Part shown: positions 45,519-55,043 of the stretch, one piece after another
How the letters are laid out: each line of letters begins with the position of its first letter
How positions within the stretch are numbered: the stretch's first letter is position 1
Origin: Rhizopus arrhizus
Lineage: Eukaryota > Mucoromycota > Mucoromycetes > Mucorales > Rhizopodaceae
Reading direction: 5' to 3'
Assembly (NCBI GenBank): GCA_024220505.1
Contig: JAKZZE010000014.1
Span: 62,001-126,000 of the forward strand
Length of the DNA stretch: 64,000 bases
The notes under the pieces: model-generated
Seen by the model: only the letters and a program-made list of their open reading frames with translations
Database searches by the model: none
What the model was told of the DNA's origin: nothing
Translations under genes and position numbers: made by a program

Positions 45519-45624
45519 AATCTTCCAGTCTGGAGTTCCCTTAGTTGGTGTCTGCCATCTTGACAGCTTTCGGACTATAAATTTGTTTAGTTTATTCTTC
45601 AATAAATTTTACCCTACAAAAAAA

Positions 45625-45640
45625 AATAAAGACAACACAA
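45625..45640. repeat. Target-site duplication of LINE copy B, right copy
   Basis: AATAAAGACAACACAA, identical to 41488-41503. Confidence 0.85.
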
Positions 45641-45734
45641 GAGACGTATTATAAAATTGTTAGTGCTAAAAGGAACTCATAAAAAGAAAAAAGGTACGGG
45701 AATACTAAAAAAAAGGGTCAACGAATGAATCATT

Positions 45735-48700
45735 TTATTGCTTTTGAACAAAGACAGTGACATCTTCAATAGCTTGTCCAGATTCACTGTTAGCAGGAGC
45801 TTCTGCGCTTCCATCCAAGATAGATAATTCAGAAACACCCTTGGCTAAGGCAACGATTGTGCTCTTTTCATTCTCAAAAAGCTTGAGAAGGGCAGCATTA
45901 CTAGTTTGAATAGAGACAACGATATTCTTCTTTTGAGCAAGTTGTGTGGCAATAGAACGAATGGTCTTGATGCCTTCAAAGATAACGTCAAATTCTTTCT
46001 CAGCTTCAGAAAAGTTGAAGGCCTTGTTATCAACAGGGAACTTGGCTTTAACAATGGTATGAACATTATCTCCAGGACGGCGACCAAGACGTTGATACAA
46101 TTCTTCAGTAACAAAAGGCATGAATGGATGCATAAGCTTAAGGCCAGCCTCAAGACATGTATACAAGGTATTTTGGGCTGTAATCTTGCGCGTTTGGGCA
46201 GCTTCATCATTGGTAGTGTCAACATCACAAACAGGCTTGATAGCTTCAATGTAAACATCACAAAGTTCGTATAACCAGAATTGGTAAACAGCATTTGTGG
46301 CAGCCATGAAGTTACGTTCTTCTAATGCCTTGTTAGTGTCAACAGCACATTTGTTAAGTTTGGTAAGAATCCATTTGTCAACCAAAGATTCATGACCATT
46401 GGGCTCAGCAGAAGCATTGGGTTTGAAGTCATCACCCAATTTCATTAAAGCAAAACGAGTAGCGTTCCATAACTTGTTACAGAACTTACGATAACCCTCA
46501 ACACGCAAGATATCAAGGTTGATATCACGACCACCAGTCGTGTATGCACAAAGAGCAAAACGAAGGGCATCAGTACCACACTGAGGAATACCCTTAGGGA
46601 AGTCAGCCTTTTGACCAGCTTGAGCCTTTTTGATCTCTTTAGGATCAAGATTTCCAAGATTCAATTTATCATGAAGGCCTTGGAGAGTGATACCTTCAAT
46701 AACATCAACTGGATCAATGACGTTACCAAGAGACTTGGACATTTTACGTCCGTGAGCATCACGAATCATAGCATGGCAAAGCACTTCCTTAAATGGAACC
46801 TTGCCAGTCAATTGAATACCAAGCATAACCATACGAGCAACCCAGAAGAAAAGAATATCCCAACCGGTTTCAAGCATACTGGCAGGATAGAAATGCTCCA
46901 TATCAAATGTTTGTTCAGGCCATCCTTGGATGGAGAAGGGCCATAAACCAGAGGAGAACCAGGTATCCAATACATCAGGGTCTTGTTCAAGAGTAAATTT
47001 CTTACCAGGGAATTTCTTTTCGGCAGCAGCACGAGCTTCAGCTTCGTCATGACCAGTTACCCACATCTCATCATTCATACTGTCACTATCTTCACCTTCG
47101 ATCTTGACAAAATAAGCAGGAACACGGTGACCCCACCATAATTGACGAGAGATACACCAATCGTTAATGTTACCCAACCAACGGAACCAGTCACCTTCGG
47201 AGACCTTGGGTGAGATCTTGAGCTCACCATCAGTGACAGCCTTCATAGCCTTATCAGCCATACCTTGACATTTAACCCACCATTGAGGCTTCATCAAAGG
47301 TTCAATAATATCACCAGATTTACTACAAACAGGAACGCTCATAGGATTTTCCTTGACACCAACAAACAAACCCTTAGCCTTCAAGTCTTCCGTGATTTGT
47401 TTACGGATATGGAAACGCTTCATGCCCTTATAAGGACCGGCATTTTCGTTGTAGGTACCGTCATCGTTAAGAAGATTGATGAATTCCAAATTATGACGCT
47501 TGCCAACTTCATAATCGTTGAAATCATGAGCAGGAGTAATCTTGACAGCACCAGTACCAAAGCTCATATCAACAGCAAGCTCATCAGTGACGATAGGAAT
47601 ACGACGGTTGTTGAAAGGATGAATGACGTATTTGCCGTGAAGATGCTTGTAGCGCTCATCGTTAGGATGAACAGCAATAGCTGTATCACCAAGCATTGTT
47701 TCTATACGAGTAGTTGCAACTACAAGACGCTCTTCAGAATCTTCAACTTGGTAAGCAAATTCATTAAGAACACCAAATTCAAACTTTTCCTTTTCATCAT
47801 AACCGGCAACATTCATCAAAGTACGGCCAGGCAATTCTTTGTTTTCAACTTCCAAGTTGGACAAGGCTGTATTGAGTTCAACACACCAGTTGACAAGACG
47901 ATTAGCACGGTAAATGATACCATCTCGGTGAAGACGAATAAAGTTTTCTTGTACAGCACGGTATCGAGGCTAATACGAGCTGTGAGATAGAGCGAATGAT
48001 ACCTTTCTTTTTGTACTTACGGGGTCCATTGTAAAGACGGCTCTGTCCCAATCAAATGAGGCACCAAGACGCTCAAATTGGTTGTGAATCTTGTTGCCAT
48101 AAAGTTCTTTCCATTCCCAAACCTTTTCAACAAATTTTTCACGTCCAAGGTCATGACGAGTTGTCTTTGACTCTTTCCACAACATCTTTTCAACAACAGA
48201 TTGACATGAAATACCAGCATGATCAGTACCAGGGTTAAACAAAACTGTCTTACCCAACATACGTTGCCTAAGCCAAGGATTAGATTCCCTACTTCTTTTT
48301 CAATAATAAACTTACCAACGAATCAGGGCATCTTGAATAGCAACAGTTAAAGCATGACCGATGTGCAAGGAACCAGTAACGTTTGGGGGAGGGGCAGGAA
48401 TGACAAATGTACCTTCAGGCTTTGGCTTACCATCAGGGCCAAATTCAGGTTTAAAGTAGCCTTCTTTGACCCACCAATCGTACCAAGCGCTTTCAACTGC
48501 ACGAGGATCATAGGCACTGGCAATAGGCTCAGACATATCTGATCATCCCATTTTTTATGTGAGAAAGCATATCACGATAAAAAAAATTTTATTTACCTTT
48601 CTTTTCGCCTTTAGGAGTCTTGTTAACAAAGACAGGTGCAGGAGCTTTGGCTTCTTTCTTCTTCTTCTTTTCAGCATTGTTATTATCAGCGGCAGATTTC

Positions 48701-48922
48701 TTGGCTTCATTGAGCTACACATCATATTAATAAAATTACGTTACTTGTTTTGTTATTGTTTGTTACTTTGGCTTGTTTAGCTTGGAATTTAGCTAACTTG
48801 GCAAGACGCTTTTCTTCGTTTTTAGCTTCCTTGGCAGCTTTTTTAGCAGCGGCAGCAGGGTCAAGCTCAGGGGCAGCGTTGGCAGCGGGTGCGTTTTGCT
48901 GTTGTTCTTTGGGATCGGCCAT
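45735..48922 (-). CDS. VAS1: Valyl-tRNA synthetase
   Basis: Class I synthetase charging tRNA-Val. Recognised from the HIGH motif in [16 protein letters not shown], the CP1 editing domain ([20 protein letters not shown]), [47 protein letters not shown] (KMSKS) and GGRDINLD. The N-terminus is an Ala/Lys/Glu-rich extension ([21 protein letters not shown], exon 48922-48767), usual for eukaryotic cytosolic ValRS. At least five exons; introns near 48766-48715, 48599-48540, 48313-48264 and 48020-47968. A mitochondrial isoform from an upstream start, as in yeast, is not evident. The gene ends about 95 bp from LINE copy B. Confidence 0.96.
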
Positions 48923-48950
48923 GATTCAAGTTTCGGAAAATGCCAAACTT

Positions 48951-48951
<1 letters not shown>

Positions 48952-48985
<34 letters not shown>
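48952..48985. repeat. Homopolymer tract (A34) upstream of VAS1
   Basis: Thirty-four A (T on the coding strand) starting 30 nt upstream of the VAS1 ATG; a poly(dA:dT) promoter element or leader tract. Confidence 0.85.
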
Positions 48986-48989
<4 letters not shown>

Positions 48990-49053
48990 TGAAAACAAAA
49001 GTTTTTTATCTGAAGTTGAATTTATAAACAAAACTTTTTTTTTTTTGTAAATA

Positions 49054-49215
49054 TTGTATTTTTCAGCAATTAAGAGACAGTCTCAGAGAAAATAAGAGAA
49101 AATTATTGGATAAAATAAGAGAAAATTTTAGATCAATTAAGAGAAAACTGACCAATAAATAAGAGAAAAACTCAGGAAAAATTAAGAGAAAAAAAAAGGG
49201 CAATTAGTAGAAAGC
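49054..49215 (+). repeat. Left terminal inverted repeat with six phased TAAGAGA boxes
   Basis: Starts TTGTATTTTTCAGC. TAAGAGA begins at 49071, 49093, 49116, 49138, 49160 and 49183, spaced 22, 23, 22, 22 and 23 bp. Spacers differ in sequence. The mirrored set is in the right repeat. Confidence 0.9.
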
Positions 49216-49235
49216 TTATTTATGCTTTAATCTCA

Positions 49236-50618
49236 TTATAAGTTTTTCTCCAGTGCTAAGCACTTTTCAAAGAATCCGAGGGAATGGTGGATCCAGCCTT
49301 GGCAGTCTTTCTTGGTTACCTTGGAGCAGGCATCCATGATTCTGGGTGTGAGTGTCTCACCAGTTTCAAAAGGCTTTCTTTTGACACCATACTTCACCTT
49401 CGACCAGAATAGCTCAATTGGGTTTAGGAATGGTGAGTATGGTGGAAGATATACACACTTATAGCCTCTGCTTTCTATCAGATTTCTTACTGTAGCTGGC
49501 TTATGTATGGGAGCATTGTCCATTACCAAATAAAAGCCCTTCATGTTGTTTCGGTCAAGAACATCCATCACATTACTCAAGTAATTTAGATAATGCTCAG
49601 CCCTTGTTCCAACTTTGGCTGTTGTTGTAACAACTTTACCATCTATTCTTCTCTTCTTAGCTCCCGAAACCATTATTGGCTTTCTCAAAGAAATGTCAAT
49701 AATGCCGGCACTTGAGATGGCACCAAGGATGGTTATTGTAGTGCCTTTTGAAGCAGGGACAGTTGTCTTAGCAGGTGCTCCCTTCTTAGACCAGCCACGA
49801 GTGCGTGTCATGTGTAGATTGAATCCTGCTTCATCCAAAAATACGCAGTTGTTCTCAAAGTCCATTTCTTTATCAGCTAGCCATTGAAGGATGGTCTCCT
49901 TTCTCTTCTTCAAAGTTTCTTCTGAATTTCTAGCAACTGAAATCTTCTCCAACTTCTTCATAGATAGTGCACAGCTGGTCCTAAGATGTCTATATACTGC
50001 AGATGGGCTTACAGAGAGACTTGGAAACTCTATGAGCAACAACTCGTGTATTCCAGCTACAGTTGTAGTTGAATGCTCATCAACAAGGTCGATAATAAAC
50101 TTTGAGTGCTTCTCAGTAAGCTCAGAGACAGTTCCCATTCTGCGTCCTCTTTTCTTCTGTTGAGGTACCTCCCCAGTTTTCTGCCACTGCGATTTGAAAC
50201 GGTAGGCTGATTTTTCATTTATTCCTGTCCTTAAAGCTGCATCCTTTATAGGTACCTGTTCAACTAACAGAGCAATAAGCTTGTTAATATCCTGCTGAGT
50301 GTATACACGTCTAGCATTGCTAGCATCGTCTTTTTTTTCAGTCAGATCTCTGAGAGGCTTCTCTTCATTCAAATCACTCTCACTACGCTGCACATCAGCT
50401 TCCTTTTCCTCCTCGTCCGAGCTATTACTGGCCTCATCGTCCTCGTGCTCTTTCTTCAGCTCCATCGTCGCATCTTCATCTAACTCCATGGCTGATGCAG
50501 TGATGTTATACTCCCATTTCTTTCTCATCATCGACATTACACTGACAATAATCTCGGGTACAGCTTCAATATCTTCGTCGTGTAGAGAGATCTCGTTCAT
50601 ATCATAGTCAATATCCAT
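49236..50618 (-). CDS. DD34E transposase (IS630/Tc1-like)
   Basis: 460 residues, no intron. An acidic N-terminal ~100 residues precedes a helix-turn-helix region (VYTQQDINKLIALLVEQVP, KDAALRTGINEKSAYRFK) and a second one (SVSPSAVYRHLRTS). The catalytic domain has Asp262 (VFLDEAGFNLH), Asp367 (LVMDNAPIH) and Glu402 (PFLNPIELFW), that is D-D-34-E. All three catalytic residues and the YLPPYSPFLNPIE signature are present, so it may be active. The N-terminal acidic extension is longer than in canonical Tc1 transposases. Confidence 0.93.
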   Translation of the reverse strand: MDIDYDMNEISLHDEDIEAVPEIIVSVMSMMRKKWEYNITASAMELDEDATMELKKEHEDDEASNSSDEEEKEADVQRSESDLNEEKPLRDLTEKKDDASNARRVYTQQDINKLIALLVEQVPIKDAALRTGINEKSAYRFKSQWQKTGEVPQQKKRGRRMGTVSELTEKHSKFIIDLVDEHSTTTVAGIHELLLIEFPSLSVSPSAVYRHLRTSCALSMKKLEKISVARNSEETLKKRKETILQWLADKEMDFENNCVFLDEAGFNLHMTRTRGWSKKGAPAKTTVPASKGTTITILGAISSAGIIDISLRKPIMVSGAKKRRIDGKVVTTTAKVGTRAEHYLNYLSNVMDVLDRNNMKGFYLVMDNAPIHKPATVRNLIESRGYKCVYLPPYSPFLNPIELFWSKVKYGVKRKPFETGETLTPRIMDACSKVTKKDCQGWIHHSLGFFEKCLALEKNL

Positions 50619-50644
50619 TTTTTGTTAATAATTGTGAGAAAAGT

Positions 50645-50806
50645 GCTTTCTACTAATTGCCCTTTTTTTTTCTCTTAATTTTTCCTGAGTTTTTCTCTTA
50701 TTTATTGGTCAGTTTTCTCTTAATTGATCTAAAATTTTCTCTTATTTTATCCAATAATTTTCTCTTATTTTCTCTGAGACTGTCTCTTAATTGCTGAAAA
50801 ATACAA
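50645..50806 (-). repeat. Right terminal inverted repeat
   Basis: Reverse complement of 49054-49215, ending GCTGAAAAATACAA before the TA duplication, with the same six boxes (TCTCTTA on this strand). Confidence 0.9.
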
Positions 50807-50818
50807 TAAATAGTTTAT

Positions 50819-51215
50819 TTTTATTTATAAATTATAATAGGAGTCACACGTCTGAGAGCGGTATGAACCAAACGGAACAGAGTGTAGGCGATTGAACATG
50901 CTAGTCAAGTTCGAGTCTGCCCCTTTTGAGGGTGGCAAACTGCGACATAGCACGAGTGACCAACTGTTTATCAATAAAAGGAAAGCCGTCAATAGTAAAT
51001 CTCCAGTGGGCACGCCAGATAACGGAGAGCACACAGCATCTGAGAGTCCAGAGATCAGTGTTGTCAACAAAAGTAAACTGCTGAAAAGACCAGAGAATTG
51101 AGCATGCATCGTCTTGAGTGAAAGTGAGGTGTGGACTAAAGAAATTGAAGGCATCTATCCATACTCTCCATTTCATAGGACAGCGCACGAAGAGATGTGT
51201 AAAATTTTCTTTCCC
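50819..51215 (-). pseudogene. LINE 3'-end relic (RT C-terminal domain and tail)
   Basis: The minus-strand frame reads RCPMKWRVWIDAFNFFSPHL ... TLRCCVLSVIWRAHWRF ... LKRGRLELD-stop. It aligns in layout with the C-terminus of LINE copy B (HFVLTCHYKHPLWEYVWDVY ... LIACTILSLWSAHWAF ... LPKLQSEVD) but is clearly diverged, so it is a different or older LINE. The AT-rich 3' tail ends next to the transposon. No 5' part adjoins. Confidence 0.7.
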
Positions 51216-51249
51216 TTCTTTCTTTCATTTTCACTATCTTACATTCTTT

Positions 51250-52869
51250 ATGGCAGTAATCACTAGGGGGCAAGCCTGTTGTAAGGTATTAGGAGAAGAA
51301 GTAACAAATGCCAATCGCGTTAAATGTAAAGCAATCGTTGACTCTTATCATCCGCCATTGGAAGTTATCTATACAAGCGGCGAAGGCAACCGACGCCCTT
51401 TCACAATTGGCAAACAAGTTGCTGCGCGGGATCCTTTTACATATCATTGTTATGTTGACACCCCTCCCTCTTCTCCTCGTATTGTAAATACGGTGATTAG
51501 TAATGATGAAGCGATAAACTGTAGGCAAAAACAAAACAAAACAATGACAACAACTTGTGAAAGAAATGGCACTCATTTTTTTTTATTATGTTTTGCCGTA
51601 GGCTCTGATTCTTCATCTGTTTCTTCTGACAAGTCTACCTACAATAATTGTAAGTGATTGCTTATTCGAGTGCATTGTGAAGCTGATTGTGTGAATGCTG
51701 ATATTGTCTCAACCACTTAGTAAAGCCAACGAAACACTGTGTACTTGATTTCTTCAACTGCATCGCATCGAAAGAAGAGAAGATGAGAGGAAGATGTAAT
51801 CAATACATTTAAGAGCTAGAGAATAACCAAGTTAATAATTTTTGACTAAGAGGGGGAACATCGGGAGAGATTTGATCGTGATGCAAATAATCTAGTTCAT
51901 GTAAAATTTGACAGATAATTGGCCAACGAATAGACCATGCAATATGCTTTGAGCGGTTTTTGTCGGTTGGTTTCTTTCTGGAAGTGGGCAGCTTGTTTAA
52001 GAGAAATGACAGGGTCAGGGATAGATTGTGGCATTTGCAGACGTCGATGCATATGAAGGCATTCAATGGCATGAGTCCTTGTTAGTAGATCAAATGGGTG
52101 GTAGATACACGGTTTGGGGAGGCCACCAGGAAGCCGAGTATATAAATTACGGTGCATGTCACTAAAAAAACAAAAGTGCAAAAACAAACAGTTCTTTTTT
52201 TTATAGATGAAGTCTTGAAAATCACCTTCAACACGAAATCGTTTTTGGACGCATCAATGGAACCACATGGTTGGATCAATATCGGTTATGCACGAAAATC
52301 ACGCACAAAAGAACCTGTGGAAAACAAGATCAAGTCAATACAAAAGATGACAGATTGCCTCCGTATCAAATGTCACTGTGCGAAAGTCTTCTTATCCCCC
52401 ATGTGCTCCTCTGGATCGAAATTATGCCAACGTGATACAAAGCCGAATCTCAATCTCATGGACAGTGTTCGCCATAAGCATGGCGATATGCAAGGTAGAC
52501 AGCAACGAAACTGGAAGTTAATAGTTACTCATTTTTTTTTTATATCTGCCTAAGATTTGATTATGTTTGCGAAATCAACCAACTTTTCCGTACGGCTTGT
52601 TGTGCTGGACTACGCTGACTTATCCACGGATCCCATGGATATACGAAAATTTGTCAAGTATGAAAACAATTGCCTATAAATCATGGATTTCTCGTATGAA
52701 CAGCGTTCACATTTTTTATTGTATCCATAGAGAACTTAAATCAATCAAGGAACTGGTTGTATACCATGGACACAAATTCGAATCAATACCACGACAAAAC
52801 GTTCTTCGTGGAAATCTTATCAACAAATTTGATTGTCGGCCTGGTTGTGTCAAGCGTTCGTTGATATGA
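51250..52869 (+). CDS. Serine-recombinase-like protein of a probable Mucorales family
   Basis: Five exons, 51250-51520, 51602-51649, 52207-52494, 52555-52657 and 52731-52869, join in one frame to 282 residues. N-terminus: MAVITRGQACCKVLGEEVTN, HPPLEVIYTSGEGNRRPF. The C-terminal ~170 residues start WINIGYARKS, which resembles the YARVS nucleophile motif of serine recombinases. VENKIKSIQKMTDCL, KVFLSPMCSS...RD, RLVVLDYADLST and LINKFDCRPG follow, in the order of a resolvase catalytic fold. I remember similar uncharacterised proteins from Mucorales, but cannot search. No DNA-binding C-terminus is obvious, so it may be domesticated or inactive. Intron 2 is 557 nt, ten times the local norm. Confidence 0.65.
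51809..52187 (-). pseudogene. Antisense coding relic inside intron 2 of the recombinase-like gene
   Basis: Two overlapping minus-strand frames give protein-like sequence with one frameshift: GGLPKPCIYHPFDLLTRTHAIECLHMHRRL and then AWSIRWPIICQILHELDYLHHDQISPDVPP. The style (GGLP..., repeated Leu/His/Trp blocks) resembles the linker between RT and zinc knuckle in LINE ORF2, but I cannot prove it. It explains the unusual length of the intron. Confidence 0.4.
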
Positions 52870-53288
52870 ACTTCCTTATTTCATCTCACCCATCTACCTT
52901 ACTCCAATGATTAATTAATGATACCAATTTTTCTATTGTTCCTGCAACTCGCAGCGTATTTTCTCACTTGTGAAAAAATAAAAAAGAAATCCGTAAATTG
53001 TTCTGCTCTTATTCACCAACACTATATTTGCTTTCATTCTTATGTTATGCACCACATTTCATCTATTTACAGAAAATTCAAAGAGAAAAAATTACCAAAG
53101 GCAGACTTAAAACTTGGCATAAGTAATCTTTTTACATGCAATTGTGCCCAATCGTTGCCGCGCTTTGCCTCCACATCACCACCTTTTGCCTTCATGGAGT
53201 CTTCTTGAAGCTCACTGGGGTGCTCGAGGCTTTTTTTTTTTTTTTTTTTTTTTCATGCTGCGTGAGAGATGTTTGCGGTCAGTGGCCA
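52870..53288. other. Spacer between the recombinase-like gene and the transposase relic
   Basis: No supported gene. Contains a T23 run near 53230-53252. Frames at 52918-53208 and 53136-53399 have no recognisable domain. Confidence 0.45.
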
Positions 53289-54568
53289 TTACATTGGTTC
53301 CCTGTTTCGACATTTATCCCAACACTTGTAAGAATGCGAAACGAAACCTTTGAAGTGACCTTTTTCTACATTATTGCGCGCTTCTGTAATTCTCTTTGAT
53401 AAAGTGTCTTCCTGCAAAAACCTATGGCGCTTAATCTTACTTTTTGCTATTGCCCAGAACTGTTCTATTGGGTTAAGCTCCGGAGAGTATGTAGGAAGAT
53501 ATACACACTTATATCCTCGATACTCAATGTATTTCCTTATGTTTTCATGCGTGTGAATGGGTGCATTATTCATGACTATATAATGACCCTTCATATGAGG
53601 ATGTTTGTCCATTTCATCGAGAGTCATTTTTAAGAAACTTATGTAGTGGCCGGTCACAGTCCCTGAGCTTACATACCCTTCCGTCTTTCTCTTCTTTGCA
53701 GGTCTTGGTTTTTTTACGCCAACTGTGATCAAACCTGCAGCTGAGATAGCACCCAGTATCGATGTTGTGTTTGCTCTCGTAGTAGGCCGAGTAACAATGG
53801 CACGCGTACCTTTTTTGGACCAAGCTCTTGAGCGTTTCATATTGATATCAAAAGCTGACTCGTCAAGAAACACGCAATTCGTCAAAAAATTCATATCAGT
53901 ATTTTCCCATTTATGAACCCAATCATGTCTCTCTTCAATCTTTGCTGGGCTGTTTCTTTCGATAGAATGGAAGTCAGCTTTCTTCAAAGATTGCACTCAC
54001 TTCTCATGAAATTATAAACAGTGCTACGTGAAACTTTAAGATCATTGAATCGATTCAACAAATGTTCAGTCACTTCAACAACAGCAGCAGAAGGATTAGC
54101 ATCAATGAAGTCGATAACAGCAGTTTTATGCTCTTCGCTCAAGATACATTTACGACCAACCTGCTTACAAACCTCGAAAATACTATCAGGACGCATATTG
54201 TACTGCTTAACCCATCTCTGCGCAGTTCGAATGTGAATACCCAACTGCTTCGCTGCAGCTGATGCGCTCATACACTTTTCAATCTTCAGGTCGAAAAATC
54301 GAGCCTTATCCTGAACGGTGTACCGCACATAATCACGTTTTGTGTCTGCTTCTTTCATACGGATGTCTTCATCTTTTGGCCTTTCTATCAACATTGGACA
54401 AACCGATGAAGATTCACAAGAGGGCATATTTTTCAAGTACTCACTATGAGTCGCAATCGACTCTACAATAAATTCATTCTGATCAACGATATATTCCATG
54501 GGTTCAGGGCCTCCATTCTCATCAACGACATTTCCATGTCCATCTTCAAATAAAAATATTGCACTCAT
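53289..54568 (-). pseudogene. Dead IS630/Tc1-like transposase
   Basis: Starts MSAIFLFEDGHGNVVDE at 54568. Helix-turn-helix: VQDKARFFDLKIEKCMSASAAAKQLGIHIRTAQRWVK. The frame breaks near 53984-54000 after YNFMRSECNL and resumes one base off at KKADFHSIERNS. The catalytic core keeps NCVFLDESAFDINM and the LPTYSPELNPIEQFW glutamate, but the second catalytic position reads VMNNAPIH, with Asn in place of Asp. Related to but distinct from the transposase at 49236-50618. I could not find terminal inverted repeats around it. No sign of an intron that would repair the break. Confidence 0.88.
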
Positions 54569-55043
54569 GTTAAACTTTAAACAATTGAAGAAACGAAAAA
54601 AACAGACCCAGGAGATGAAATGGCCTACTTTTATATTTTTCGAGTGTGCCAAGAAATCATCGTAACACGACTTCATTTTCAAATGCACGACATAGTTTCT
54701 AAAAATACGACTTGGTTCCTGGAAAGTGCGAAATTGATGTTGAATAATTGACGACATCAATTTTTATGGTTTTCGATATCATTTTTGACCGTGTGCGACA
54801 TTGACTGTTGGAAGCACTGTATATTAAGCTATGTATGGTAGAAAGCTCTCTGTTTACGTTATTTATCTTATATCTCATAATGAGTCATCTTTTAAGATTC
54901 ATACGCCTTTAAGATAAGCTTGTATTCATTGCTGAAACGAGCTTTATTTCTGTATTTCGGCCAATCAGAACAATTCTTCCGGAATCTGAAATATAAGCTT
55001 GCAAAGTTTTCCAAGGAGGTGCCTTTGCCATAAAACAAAAAAT
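54569..55043. other. Spacer upstream of WDR6
   Basis: 475 bp between the transposase relic and the WDR6 start. No frame of interest. The part near 55044 must include the WDR6 promoter; I see no clear core element. Confidence 0.45.

Larger units (their letters stand above)
41504..45624 (+). mobile_element. LINE copy B, full-length relative to copy A, with TSD and A-rich 3' end
   Basis: 4.1 kb bounded by a perfect 16-bp direct repeat, with an A run immediately before the right repeat. This fits target-primed reverse transcription. The first 2.6 kb (41508-44128) matches copy A in inverted orientation. After the fused ORF and the UAA at 43495-43497, the RT frame continues past a second UAA at 43636-43638 to a TAG near 44434. 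Coding resumes in shifted frames to the zinc-knuckle C-terminus. The age of the copy looks recent from its identity with copy A. Confidence 0.92.
49054..50806 (-). mobile_element. Apparently intact IS630/Tc1/mariner-type transposon
   Basis: 1,753 bp flanked by TA on both sides (49052-49053, 50807-50808), the target duplication of this superfamily. The ends are inverted repeats of 162 bp, 49054-49215 and 50645-50806; I found no mismatch by eye, including a nine-base A/T run. One uninterrupted transposase frame lies between them. Identical ends and an open frame suggest recent activity. It inserted between VAS1 and an older LINE 3' relic. Confidence 0.92.

Noticed and set aside
32383..53288. 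Fanzor and the serine-recombinase-like gene as one two-gene IS607-type element
   Set aside because: They are 17 kb apart on opposite strands with VAS1, COQ11 and other host genes between; shared ends were not seen.
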